This document shows, in pieces, positions 32,505 to 39,834 of a DNA stretch of 64,000 bases. The stretch covers positions 107,780 through 171,779 of the forward strand of contig NZ_AUHH01000009.1 in the NCBI RefSeq assembly GCF_000423085.1, written 5' to 3'. The position numbers and the translations under genes were made by a program. Under the pieces are notes generated by a model. That model was given only the letters and a program-made list of their open reading frames with translations, had not been told where the DNA came from and did no database searches. The stretch's first letter is position 1; every line of letters begins with the position of its first letter. Origin of the DNA: Granulicoccus phenolivorans DSM 17626 = NBRC 107789 = JCM 15570 (lineage in GTDB: Bacteria > Actinomycetota > Actinomycetes > Propionibacteriales > Propionibacteriaceae).

Positions 32505-33475
32505 GGGTTTACCTCCTGCGCCAGGGCCTTCGCGAGCACCCGGGCCACGTGGTTGATGGTGGTGTGGTCGATCCCGGCAGCGATCTCGGGGATATCGACC
32601 AGCGGCAGCTCGTGGTCGACCAACTGCTGGCGGCACAGCCGCTCGTCCTTGATCTGGTTCGCCTCGCCGGCCAGCTCGTACTTGACGCCCGCGGTCTGTT
32701 CGTCGGTGAAGCCCGGCACGTTCAGCGGCAGTTCCTGCTTGACCGCCAACTCCAGCTCGGCGTCGGTGAACGGGGTCCGGGTCACCCGGTTGCAGACCAC
32801 CGAACCGAGCGCGAAGCCGGTTTTCCGCAGGTCCGCCACCGCCTCCAAGGTCTCGGTGACCGGCATGTCCTCCAGCAGGGTCACCACATGCACCACGGTG
32901 TGCCGGGATTTGAACACCGCGGTGATCGAGTCCGCCTGCCGCCGGATCGGGCCCACCTTCGCCAGGTCCGACACCGCGTCGGCGACATTGAGGAAGGGGA
33001 TGATCCGGCCGGTGGGCGGGGCGTCCAGGACGACCGCGTCGTAGGCGTTGCGCATCCCCTTGAGTTTGCGGCGGGCCGCCTCGTACACCTTGCCGGTCAG
33101 CAGGATGTCCTTGAGGCCCGGGGCGATCGAGGTGGCGAAGTCGACAAAGCCGAACCGGTCCATCGCCCGGCCCGCCAGGCCCAGGTGATAGAAGGTCTCG
33201 AGGTACTCCATCAGCGCGTCCTCGGCGTTGATCGACAGGCCGAAGACATGGCCGCCGGCCGCGGTGCGATCCAGTTTGCGCTCCTGGCTCTTGGTCAGCG
33301 GCTCGATCTGGAGCAACTCGCTGATCCCGTGCCGCTGCTCGACCTCGCACAACAACACGCGGCGGCCCTCGGTGGCCAGGGCCCAGGCCAGGCCCGCGGC
33401 CACCGTCGTCTTGCCCGTGCCGCCCTTGCCCGTCACCACGTGCAGGAGATGGGCCGGTCCGTCCGCCTCAGTCAT
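32501..33475 (-). CDS. Get3/ArsA-like ATPase, first subunit (Rv3679-like)
   Basis: 324 aa. The deviant Walker A GKGGTGKTT begins at residue 16 with signature lysine K17. Switch-like DAPPTGRI and CNRVTRT follow. It lacks the long metal-binding or tail-anchor hydrophobic groove of eukaryotic Get3, so the client is unknown. Leaderless start at ATG 33475. It forms an operon with the second ATPase, overlapping by 4 nt, and is divergent from the DUF4177 gene. Confidence 0.85.
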   Translation of the reverse strand: MTEADGPAHLLHVVTGKGGTGKTTVAAGLAWALATEGRRVLLCEVEQRHGISELLQIEPLTKSQERKLDRTAAGGHVFGLSINAEDALMEYLETFYHLGLAGRAMDRFGFVDFATSIAPGLKDILLTGKVYEAARRKLKGMRNAYDAVVLDAPPTGRIIPFLNVADAVSDLAKVGPIRRQADSITAVFKSRHTVVHVVTLLEDMPVTETLEAVADLRKTGFALGSVVCNRVTRTPFTDAELELAVKQELPLNVPGFTDEQTAGVKYELAGEANQIKDERLCRQQLVDHELPLVDIPEIAAGIDHTTINHVARVLAKALAQEVNP

Positions 33476-33481
33476 GGACAC

Positions 33482-33487
33482 AGGCTA
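33482..33487 (-). promoter_or_regulatory. -10 box of the leaderless Get3-like operon
   Basis: Minus-strand TAGCCT followed by 6 nt and ATG. Confidence 0.55.
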
Positions 33488-33585
33488 GTGCGCCACGTCG
33501 CGCCGCGGGAGCCCCCTGCGCGAAGTCGGGGAATCGGCCCGCCCGCCGGGCTCCGGGCTCGAGCCTCGGCTTGGGCACGCTGGTC

Positions 33586-33591
33586 TAGGGT
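33586..33591 (+). promoter_or_regulatory. -10 box of the leaderless DUF4177-RidA-MBL operon
   Basis: TAGGGT followed by 6 nt and ATG 33598. Confidence 0.6.
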
Positions 33592-33597
33592 TGATCC

Positions 33598-33756
33598 ATG
33601 ACCAAGTGGGAATACGCAACGGCGCCGCTCCTGGTGCACGCAACCAAGCAGATCCTGGACAACTGGGGCGCCGACGGCTGGGAACTGGTCAGTGTGGTGC
33701 CCGGCCCGAACCCCGATTCGCTGGTGGCGTACTTCAAGCGCCCGCTGGCCGCATGA
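33598..33756 (+). CDS. DUF4177-like small protein (Rv3678A-like)
   Basis: 52 aa, beginning MTKWEYATAPLLVHATKQIL and containing the hallmark GADGWELVSVVPG and YFKRP. This is the short DUF4177 family. It starts leaderless at ATG 33598 and overlaps the RidA gene by 4 nt. The same trio (DUF4177, RidA, MBL hydrolase) sits beside the Get3 pair in mycobacteria. Function unknown. Confidence 0.82.
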   Translation: MTKWEYATAPLLVHATKQILDNWGADGWELVSVVPGPNPDSLVAYFKRPLAA

Positions 33757-34223
33757 GTACGCCCGGACAGCGCCTGGCCGAGCTCGGCCTGAGCCTGCCG
33801 CCGGTCGCGGCCCCGCTGGCGGCGTACGTGCCGGCGGTACGCCAGGGCACCCAGGTGGTGACCTCCGGGCAATTGCCGGTGGTCGCCGGGACGCTGACGT
33901 ACGCCGGGAAGGTCGGCGCCGAGGTGAGTGTCGAGCAGGCCACCGAGGCCGCCCGGACGGCCGCGCTGAACGCGCTGGCGGCGGTGGCGAGTCTGGCCGG
34001 CGGCCTCGACAACATCACCCGGATCGTGAAGCTGGTGATCTACGTCGCCTCGGCCCCGGACTTCACCGGGCAGCCGCAGGTCGGCAACGGCGCCTCCGAA
34101 CTGGTCGCGGAGATCTTCGGCGAGGCCGGTCAGCATGCGCGCAGCGCGGTCGGCGTCGCCGTGCTGCCGCTGAATGCGCCGGTCGAGATCGAGGTGACCG
34201 CGGAGGTCGCGGTCGATGAGTGA
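33753..34223 (+). CDS. RidA/YjgF/YER057c family protein
   Basis: 156 aa. Family motifs include VTSGQLPVVAGTLTYAGKVG and a C-terminal VAVLPLNAPVEIEVTAEVAV. Canonical RidA enzymes hydrolyse reactive imines and carry an arginine in the last motif (R-V/C-x-V). Here the corresponding stretch reads ARSAVGVAVLP, typical of the longer non-canonical actinobacterial group, so deaminase activity is uncertain. Overlaps both neighbours. Confidence 0.85.
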   Translation: MSTPGQRLAELGLSLPPVAAPLAAYVPAVRQGTQVVTSGQLPVVAGTLTYAGKVGAEVSVEQATEAARTAALNALAAVASLAGGLDNITRIVKLVIYVASAPDFTGQPQVGNGASELVAEIFGEAGQHARSAVGVAVLPLNAPVEIEVTAEVAVDE

Positions 34224-35058
34224 GGCACAGCTGATCGAACCGGGGCTGATCCTGGCCGACAACCCGGGACCGATGACACTGGACGGCACCAACACCTGGC
34301 TGATCGCCGGAGGGCAGCACATCGGTGGCACGATCCTGGTCGATCCGGGGCCGACCGATCCGCAGCACTTGGCCGCGATCGACGAGCGGACCGGCGGCCG
34401 GGTCGCCGAGATCTGGGTCACCCACCATCACATCGACCACATCGAGGCGGCGTACCCGCTGGGGGAGAAGTACGGGGCCCCGGTGCGTACCTTCGAACCC
34501 GAGCGGAGCACCGGCGACCCGCTGGTCGATGGGGTGAGCCTGGACCTGGCGTACGCCACGCTGCAGGTCCATCACACCCCCGGCCATTCCTTCGACTCGA
34601 TCTGCTTCGTGCTGGACTCGGAGTCGGGGACCCGCCTGTTCACCGGCGACACCGTCCTCGGCCGCGGCACCACGATCATTGCCAGTCCGTCGGGGAACCT
34701 GACCGATTACCTGAAGAGCCTGGAGTGGCTGCGGGCCACCGTGACCGAACGGGGGATCGATCGCATCCTGCCCGGCCACGGGGAGATCATCGAGGACCCG
34801 AGCGCGGCCCTGAACGCCCTGTGGGCCCACCGGATGCAGCGGCTGGACCAGATTCGGGAGGCGTGGGCCAACGGGGCCCGCACCGCCGCCGAGGTCGTCG
34901 AGCAGGTGTACACCGATCTGGACCCGAAACTGGTCTGGGCGGCGCAACACTCGGCGCGGGCCCAATTGGACTATCTGGCCAGCCGGGGCGAGGCCGAGTA
35001 CGACCCGGCCGATACCGCGCGGCTGCGCGCGGCGGGGGTGCACCCGGAGTCCTCCTAG
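34216..35058 (+). CDS. MBL-fold metallo-hydrolase (LACTB2/Rv3677-like)
   Basis: 280 aa. The zinc motif HxHxDH is H70, H72, D74, H75 (THHHIDHIEA). HTPGHSFDSICFV and GDTVLGRG give the further metal ligands. LACTB2-like members with this layout and a C-terminal helical extension (LNALWAHRMQRLDQI) include single-strand RNases. The ATG lies 8 nt inside the RidA gene. Confidence 0.86.
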   Translation: MSEAQLIEPGLILADNPGPMTLDGTNTWLIAGGQHIGGTILVDPGPTDPQHLAAIDERTGGRVAEIWVTHHHIDHIEAAYPLGEKYGAPVRTFEPERSTGDPLVDGVSLDLAYATLQVHHTPGHSFDSICFVLDSESGTRLFTGDTVLGRGTTIIASPSGNLTDYLKSLEWLRATVTERGIDRILPGHGEIIEDPSAALNALWAHRMQRLDQIREAWANGARTAAEVVEQVYTDLDPKLVWAAQHSARAQLDYLASRGEAEYDPADTARLRAAGVHPESS

Positions 35059-35080
35059 GATCCTCCGGGCACCCCGCCGG

Positions 35081-35764
35081 TCAGCGGGCCCGGCGCTGCA
35101 GGCGCTGACGCTCGATCAACAGGACCGACCGGGGCTCCAGGCGGATCCAGCCCCGGGCGACGAAGTCCGCCAGGGCCTTGTTCACCGTTTCGCGGGAGGC
35201 GCCGACCAGCTGGGCCAGTTCCTCCTGAGTGAGTTCGTGATGGACGATGATCCCGTCGTCGGCCTGTTCGCCGAATCGATCGGCCAGATCCAGCAGCGCC
35301 TTGGCGACCCGCCCGGGCACATCGGAGAAGACCAGATCCGACATCACATCGTTCGCCCGCCGCAGCCGACCGGCCAGTTGGGCCAGCAGGCCCCGGGCGA
35401 CCTCGGGCCGGCCTTCCAGCCAGGTGGCCAGATCGCTGTGCTCGAGGACCCGCACCTCGGACTTGGTGATGGCGCTGGCGGTCGAGGACCGCGGACCCGG
35501 ATCGAACACCGACAACTCACCGAACATCTGGCCCGGGCCGAGCACGGCCTGCAGGTTCTCCCGTCCGTTCGAACCGTGCTTGCTCAGCTTCATCTTCCCC
35601 GAGATGACGACGTACAACTGGTCCCCGGCATCGCCTTCCTGAAACAGCGCGGCGCCCTTGTTCAGCTTGATGGTTCCCATCGCCGAAGACAGCGCGGCGA
35701 AGGCTTCCTCATCCAACTCGCGGAACAGGGGAGCCTGCCTCAACACTGCGTGCGTATCAATCAC
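35081..35764 (-). CDS. crp: Cyclic-AMP receptor protein, Crp (Rv3676-like)
   Basis: 227 aa. A cyclic-nucleotide domain containing FGELSVFDPGPRSSTASAI is followed by a winged helix with the recognition helix GASRETVNKAL, the same R-E-T core as E. coli Crp that reads TGTGA. It matches M. tuberculosis Crp almost throughout the C-terminal half (SDVPGRVAKALLDLA, LTQEELAQLVGAS). The start is GTG 35764, 5 nt after AGGAG; a GTG 6 nt further up is also possible. Expected to control carbon and stress genes with cAMP. Confidence 0.92.
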   Translation of the reverse strand: MIDTHAVLRQAPLFRELDEEAFAALSSAMGTIKLNKGAALFQEGDAGDQLYVVISGKMKLSKHGSNGRENLQAVLGPGQMFGELSVFDPGPRSSTASAITKSEVRVLEHSDLATWLEGRPEVARGLLAQLAGRLRRANDVMSDLVFSDVPGRVAKALLDLADRFGEQADDGIIVHHELTQEELAQLVGASRETVNKALADFVARGWIRLEPRSVLLIERQRLQRRAR

Positions 35765-35779
35765 TTCCACTCCTAGACC

Positions 35780-35795
35780 TGTGGTCTTGCTCACA
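35780..35795. promoter_or_regulatory. Candidate Crp autoregulatory site
   Basis: TGTGGTCTTGCTCACA reads on the minus strand as TGTGA-N6-CCACA, 9 of 10 consensus bases. It overlaps the start region expected from the minus-strand TACTGT -10 box, a position suited to autorepression. Confidence 0.5.
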
Positions 35796-35875
35796 GTATC
35801 CGCTCCGGCCCACTCCGGGCGATCGATGCGGACATCCGGCCCCGGGCAACCCCGGCTCGGCGTCACAACGGTCAG

Positions 35876-35881
35876 TAATCT
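35876..35881 (+). promoter_or_regulatory. -10 box of the leaderless nth operon
   Basis: TAATCT followed by 6 nt and ATG 35888. Confidence 0.6.
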
Positions 35882-35887
35882 TGCCCC

Positions 35888-36616
35888 ATGACCGACGGTT
35901 CCGATTCCCGCCCGGCCGAGGACGCCAAGCCGCCGCTCGCCCTGGTCCGCCGCGCCCGCCGGATGAACCGGATCCTCGGCGAGACCTACCCGGACGCCCG
36001 GGCCGAACTCGATTTCGAGAATCCGTGGCAGTTGCTGGTGGCGACCGTGCTCTCGGCCCAGTCGACCGATGTCCGGGTCAATCAGGTGACCAAGGTCCTG
36101 TTCGCCCGCTACCCCGATGCCCGGGCCCTGGCCGAGGCGAACCCCGCCGAGGTCGAGGAGATCATCCACCCCGTCGGCTTCTTCCGGGCCAAGACCGACA
36201 CCCTGCTGCGCCAGAGCCGGCAGTTGGTGGAGCAGTACGACGGGCAGGTGCCGCGGAAGCTGGACCAACTGGTCGAACTGCCCGGGGTGGGCCGCAAGAC
36301 CGCCAACGTCGTTCTCGGCAACGCCTTCGGTGTCCCCGGGATCACCGTCGACACCCACTTCAAGCGGCTGGTGCGGCGTTTCGGCTGGACCACCGAGGAG
36401 GATCCGGACCGGATCGAGGCCGCGGTCGGACGGCTCTTTCCGCGCAAGGACTGGACGCAGTTGTCGCACAATGTGATCTGGCACGGCCGGCGCCGCTGCC
36501 ATGCCCGCAACCCGGCCTGCGGCGCCTGCCCGGTGGCTGCGCTGTGCCCGGCGTACGGGGAGGGGACGATCGATCCGGTCAAGGCGGCGAAGCTTGTCCG
36601 GGAGCCGCGGCGATGA
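35888..36616 (+). CDS. nth: Endonuclease III
   Basis: DNA glycosylase/AP lyase for oxidised pyrimidines. 242 aa. The helix-hairpin-helix with catalytic lysine is [10 protein letters not shown] (K137), the catalytic aspartate is D155 in GITVDTH, and the 4Fe-4S loop has C204, C211, C214 and C220 with C-x6-C-x2-C-x5-C spacing. Divergent from crp, as Rv3674c is from Rv3676 in mycobacteria. The stop overlaps the tlpA-like start by 4 nt. Confidence 0.95.
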   Translation: MTDGSDSRPAEDAKPPLALVRRARRMNRILGETYPDARAELDFENPWQLLVATVLSAQSTDVRVNQVTKVLFARYPDARALAEANPAEVEEIIHPVGFFRAKTDTLLRQSRQLVEQYDGQVPRKLDQLVELPGVGRKTANVVLGNAFGVPGITVDTHFKRLVRRFGWTTEEDPDRIEAAVGRLFPRKDWTQLSHNVIWHGRRRCHARNPACGACPVAALCPAYGEGTIDPVKAAKLVREPRR

Positions 36617-37260
36617 CGCGGGCCGGTGCGCTGCGGTGGGTCGGCAGTGTTGTCGCGACGGCGGTGTTGCTCGCGGTCACCGCCTGTACGCCGCAGACGG
36701 GCGCGTTGAGCCCGACCGGGCAGCCGTCCGGGACCGATCTGGTCGGGGCGAGCGACACCTCCGGGGTGCTGGCGCAGCGCCGGGCGGCCGGCATCGCCGA
36801 TTGTCCGGCCTCCGATCCGAGTGTGGCGGCCCGGCCGGACGGGTTGCCGGAGCTGACCCTGGACTGTCTCGGCGGCGATTCCCGGGTCCGGCTGGCCGGG
36901 CTGCGCGGCACGCCGATGGTGTTGAACGTCTGGGCGCAATGGTGCGGACCCTGCCGGGCCGAGGGACCGTACCTGGCCGAGGTCCAGCAGCGGGCCGGGG
37001 ACAAGGTCATGCTGCTGGGAATCGACTACGCCGATCCGCGACCCGACGCGGCGGTCGAAATGGCCGGCCAACTGGGGTGGACCTACCCGCACGTCACCGA
37101 TCCGCACAAGGACACGGCCCTGTCGCTGCGGGTGGTCGGCCCCCCGCACACGGTCTTCGTCGATGCCGAGGGGCGTATCGTGTATCGGCATGCCGGTCAG
37201 CTGACCTCGACCGACCAACTGGTCGACCTGATCCGGACGCATCTGGGAGTGAACCTATGA
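36613..37260 (+). CDS. TlpA-like lipoprotein thiol-disulfide oxidoreductase
   Basis: 215 aa. A lipoprotein signal ends in VTAC (C25). The thioredoxin fold carries WCGPC at 110-114 and the cis-proline region [11 protein letters not shown]. Two further cysteines (C64, C85) lie upstream of the active site. Membrane-anchored extracytoplasmic reductase, corresponding to Rv3673c. It is in an operon with nth and the NUDIX gene, with 4-nt overlaps on both sides. Confidence 0.9.
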   Translation: MTRAGALRWVGSVVATAVLLAVTACTPQTGALSPTGQPSGTDLVGASDTSGVLAQRRAAGIADCPASDPSVAARPDGLPELTLDCLGGDSRVRLAGLRGTPMVLNVWAQWCGPCRAEGPYLAEVQQRAGDKVMLLGIDYADPRPDAAVEMAGQLGWTYPHVTDPHKDTALSLRVVGPPHTVFVDAEGRIVYRHAGQLTSTDQLVDLIRTHLGVNL

Positions 37261-37958
37261 GTGACCTGCCGGCCGGCCTGCCGCAGCCGCTGTGGAAACT
37301 GGCCGAGGCACTGCAGGACGAAGAGGCGACCGCCCGGCTGGTGGCCGATCGCCCGGGGCAGGGGGGCCGCCAGGCGGCGGTCCTCGCGCTGATCGCCGAC
37401 CCGGGGGTCGGCGGCGACAACCCCGACATCGTGCTGATCGAACGCGCCACGACCCTGCGCAAACATGCCGGGCAGATTGCGTTTCCCGGCGGCTCCCAGG
37501 ACCCGACCGACCCCACGCTGACCTTCACCGCCCTGCGCGAGGCGACCGAGGAGGTCGGCGTCGACCCGGGCACCGTCGAGGTCCTGGGCCAGCTGCCCCC
37601 GGCGCACGTCCTGGTCAGCGGCTTCGACGTGACCACCATCGTCGGCTGGTGGCGTACGCCCCACCCGCTGGCGGCGGTGGACCGCCAGGAGGTCGGCGCA
37701 GTGCACCGGGTGGACATCGGCCGGCTGACCGATCCGGCCAATCGGGCGGTCGCGGCCCATCCGCTGGGGTTCCGGGGGCCGGCCTTCCTCATCGATCACC
37801 TTTACATCTGGGGGCTGACCGCGGGACTGCTGGACGGCGTCCTGACCCTGGCCGGGTGGCAGCGGGACTGGGACCACCACCGCGAGGTGCCGATCCCGGA
37901 CCGCTTCCTGACCGGACGCGCCCGGGATCTGGACAGTCGGGACCCCTCGGCGCACTGA
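37257..37958 (+). CDS. NUDIX hydrolase, CoA-pyrophosphatase type
   Basis: 233 aa. The NUDIX box starts at GG78 and runs to about residue 102, with REATEEVGV at its end. It is preceded by LRKHAGQIAFPGG, the pattern of the CoA diphosphatase (NudL) subgroup. Equivalent to Rv3672c. In mycobacteria the membrane protease MarP follows; here glpD follows instead. Confidence 0.86.
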   Translation: MSDLPAGLPQPLWKLAEALQDEEATARLVADRPGQGGRQAAVLALIADPGVGGDNPDIVLIERATTLRKHAGQIAFPGGSQDPTDPTLTFTALREATEEVGVDPGTVEVLGQLPPAHVLVSGFDVTTIVGWWRTPHPLAAVDRQEVGAVHRVDIGRLTDPANRAVAAHPLGFRGPAFLIDHLYIWGLTAGLLDGVLTLAGWQRDWDHHREVPIPDRFLTGRARDLDSRDPSAH

Positions 37959-38084
37959 CTCGCACCTCCGCCGCCGGCCCGATTTTCGGCCGCCGGATTC
38001 CGGCGCCGGTCCCTCCCCGCACCCCGGCGCAGCCGAGGGAGCGCAGCCACTAGGCTCGCTCGCGGCACCTGAACAGGAGAGACC

Positions 38085-39824
38085 ATGCACCACCCCTCTG
38101 CGTTGACCTCCGAGACCCGCGCGATGGCCCTCGAGGCGATGAGTGATCCCACCGGATTGGACGTGTTGGTGGTCGGCGGCGGGGTGACCGGCGCCGGCAT
38201 CGCGCTGGACGCCGCGACCCGTGGACTGCGGACCGGAATTATCGAGATGCAGGACTGGGCGTCCGGGACGTCGGCCCGGTCCTCGCGGTTGGTCCACGGC
38301 GGACTGCGCTATCTCTATCAGCTCGATTTCCCGTTGGTCGCCGAGGCGCTCAAGGAGCGTGGTCGGCTGCTGCACACCATCGCCCCGCACCTGGTGACGG
38401 CCCAGCCGTTCCTGTGGCCGCTGCATACGCCGGTGATCGAACGGGCCTACTCCGCGATCGGGATCGGCGCCTATGACGCCCTGGCGGCGGTCGGCTCGCG
38501 GGAGACCGGGGCCGCGGTGCCGCGGCAGAAGCACTACGGCCGGGCCGGAGTCGCCCGGCTGTTCCCCGATGTGCGCCCGGAGGGGATGCGCGGCGCGATC
38601 CGGTTCTACGACGCCCGGGTCGATGATGCCCGGCTGGTGATCGACCTGGTGCGGACCGCCTCCGGCTACGGGGCGTACGCCGCCTCGCGGACCCAGCTGG
38701 TGGAGGTGACCCGCGGCGCCGACGGGCGGGTGGACGGCGCGGTGATCGAGGATCTGACCTCTGGCGAACAGCGCCGTGTGCGCGCCAGCCGGGTGATCCT
38801 GGCCACCGGTGTGTGGACCGAGGAGACTCAGGCCCTGGCCGGCGAGCAGGGCCTGTCGGTGCTGGCCTCCAAGGGGATTCACCTGCTGTTCCCGAAGGAC
38901 CGGATCAAGGGCTCCACTGGCCTGTTCCTGCGCACCGAGAAGTCGGTGCTGTTCATCATTCCGTGGCAGCGCTACTGGGTGATCGGCACCACCGACACGC
39001 CGTGGGACGAGCCGGTCCGCCACCCCGTGCCGACCAGCGCCGACATCGACTATGTGCTGGAGCACGCCAACGCGGTGCTCTCCTCCGACCTGACCCGCGC
39101 GGACATCATCGGAACCTACGCCGGGCTGCGCCCGCTGCTGCAGCCGACGGCCGCGAAGGGCTCCTCGGCGAAGGTCTCCCGGGAACACACCGTGCTGGAG
39201 GTGGCGCCCGGGCTGATCTCGATCGCGGGCGGCAAGCTGACCACCTATCGGGCGATGGCCCAGGACGCCGTCGACTTCGCCCTCGGCCCGGAGACCAGCA
39301 AGGAACTGCCCTCGGTCACCGCCCGTACGCCGCTGGTCGGCGCTGAGGGCTACCCCGCGGCCCGCCGGGCGTTCGCCCGGGTGGCCACCGAGCGCGGCTG
39401 GTCCGACGACCTGGTCGATCATCTGTTGAGCCGCTACGGCAGCGAAGTATTCGAACTGCTGCGCCTGATCGAGGAGGATCCGAGTCTGGCCGAACCGATC
39501 CCCAGCGCACCGCCCTATCTGCGCGCCGAGGTGGCCTGGGCCATCCGGATGGAGGGGGCGCTGCACCTGGAGGACATCCTGATGCACCGGATCCGGCTCG
39601 ACCAGGAACACCGCGACCGGGGCGTCTCGGCGCTGGCCGACATCGCCGAGATCGCCGCCCCGCTGCTCGGCTGGGATGCCGCCACCGCGCAGGCCGAACA
39701 GCAGAATTGGCGCGACCAGGTGGCCGCCGAGCAGGCGGCGGAGGCGACCGACAACGACGCCGCCGCCGCACGGGCGCGGCTGCAGGCGCCGGACCTGATC
39801 CCGGTGCACGTGCCGATTCCCTGA
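38085..39824 (+). CDS. glpD: Glycerol-3-phosphate dehydrogenase
   Basis: 579 aa FAD-dependent dehydrogenase that passes electrons from glycerol 3-phosphate to the quinone pool. The FAD-binding VVGGGVTGAGIALDA is near residues 29-43. TSARSSRLVHGGLRYL and the C-terminal DAO domain with AEVAWAIRMEGALHLEDIL are diagnostic. A TAGGCT -10 box at 38052 and AGGAGA before the ATG give an ordinary leadered transcript. Monocistronic. Confidence 0.95.
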   Translation: MHHPSALTSETRAMALEAMSDPTGLDVLVVGGGVTGAGIALDAATRGLRTGIIEMQDWASGTSARSSRLVHGGLRYLYQLDFPLVAEALKERGRLLHTIAPHLVTAQPFLWPLHTPVIERAYSAIGIGAYDALAAVGSRETGAAVPRQKHYGRAGVARLFPDVRPEGMRGAIRFYDARVDDARLVIDLVRTASGYGAYAASRTQLVEVTRGADGRVDGAVIEDLTSGEQRRVRASRVILATGVWTEETQALAGEQGLSVLASKGIHLLFPKDRIKGSTGLFLRTEKSVLFIIPWQRYWVIGTTDTPWDEPVRHPVPTSADIDYVLEHANAVLSSDLTRADIIGTYAGLRPLLQPTAAKGSSAKVSREHTVLEVAPGLISIAGGKLTTYRAMAQDAVDFALGPETSKELPSVTARTPLVGAEGYPAARRAFARVATERGWSDDLVDHLLSRYGSEVFELLRLIEEDPSLAEPIPSAPPYLRAEVAWAIRMEGALHLEDILMHRIRLDQEHRDRGVSALADIAEIAAPLLGWDAATAQAEQQNWRDQVAAEQAAEATDNDAAAARARLQAPDLIPVHVPIP

Positions 39825-39834
39825 CCCGCGCGGC

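Noticed and set aside
36613..37260. Cytochrome c maturation (Ccm/Ccs) thioredoxin
   Set aside because: No cytochrome biogenesis gene is near. The nth-TlpA-NUDIX order fits Rv3673c better.
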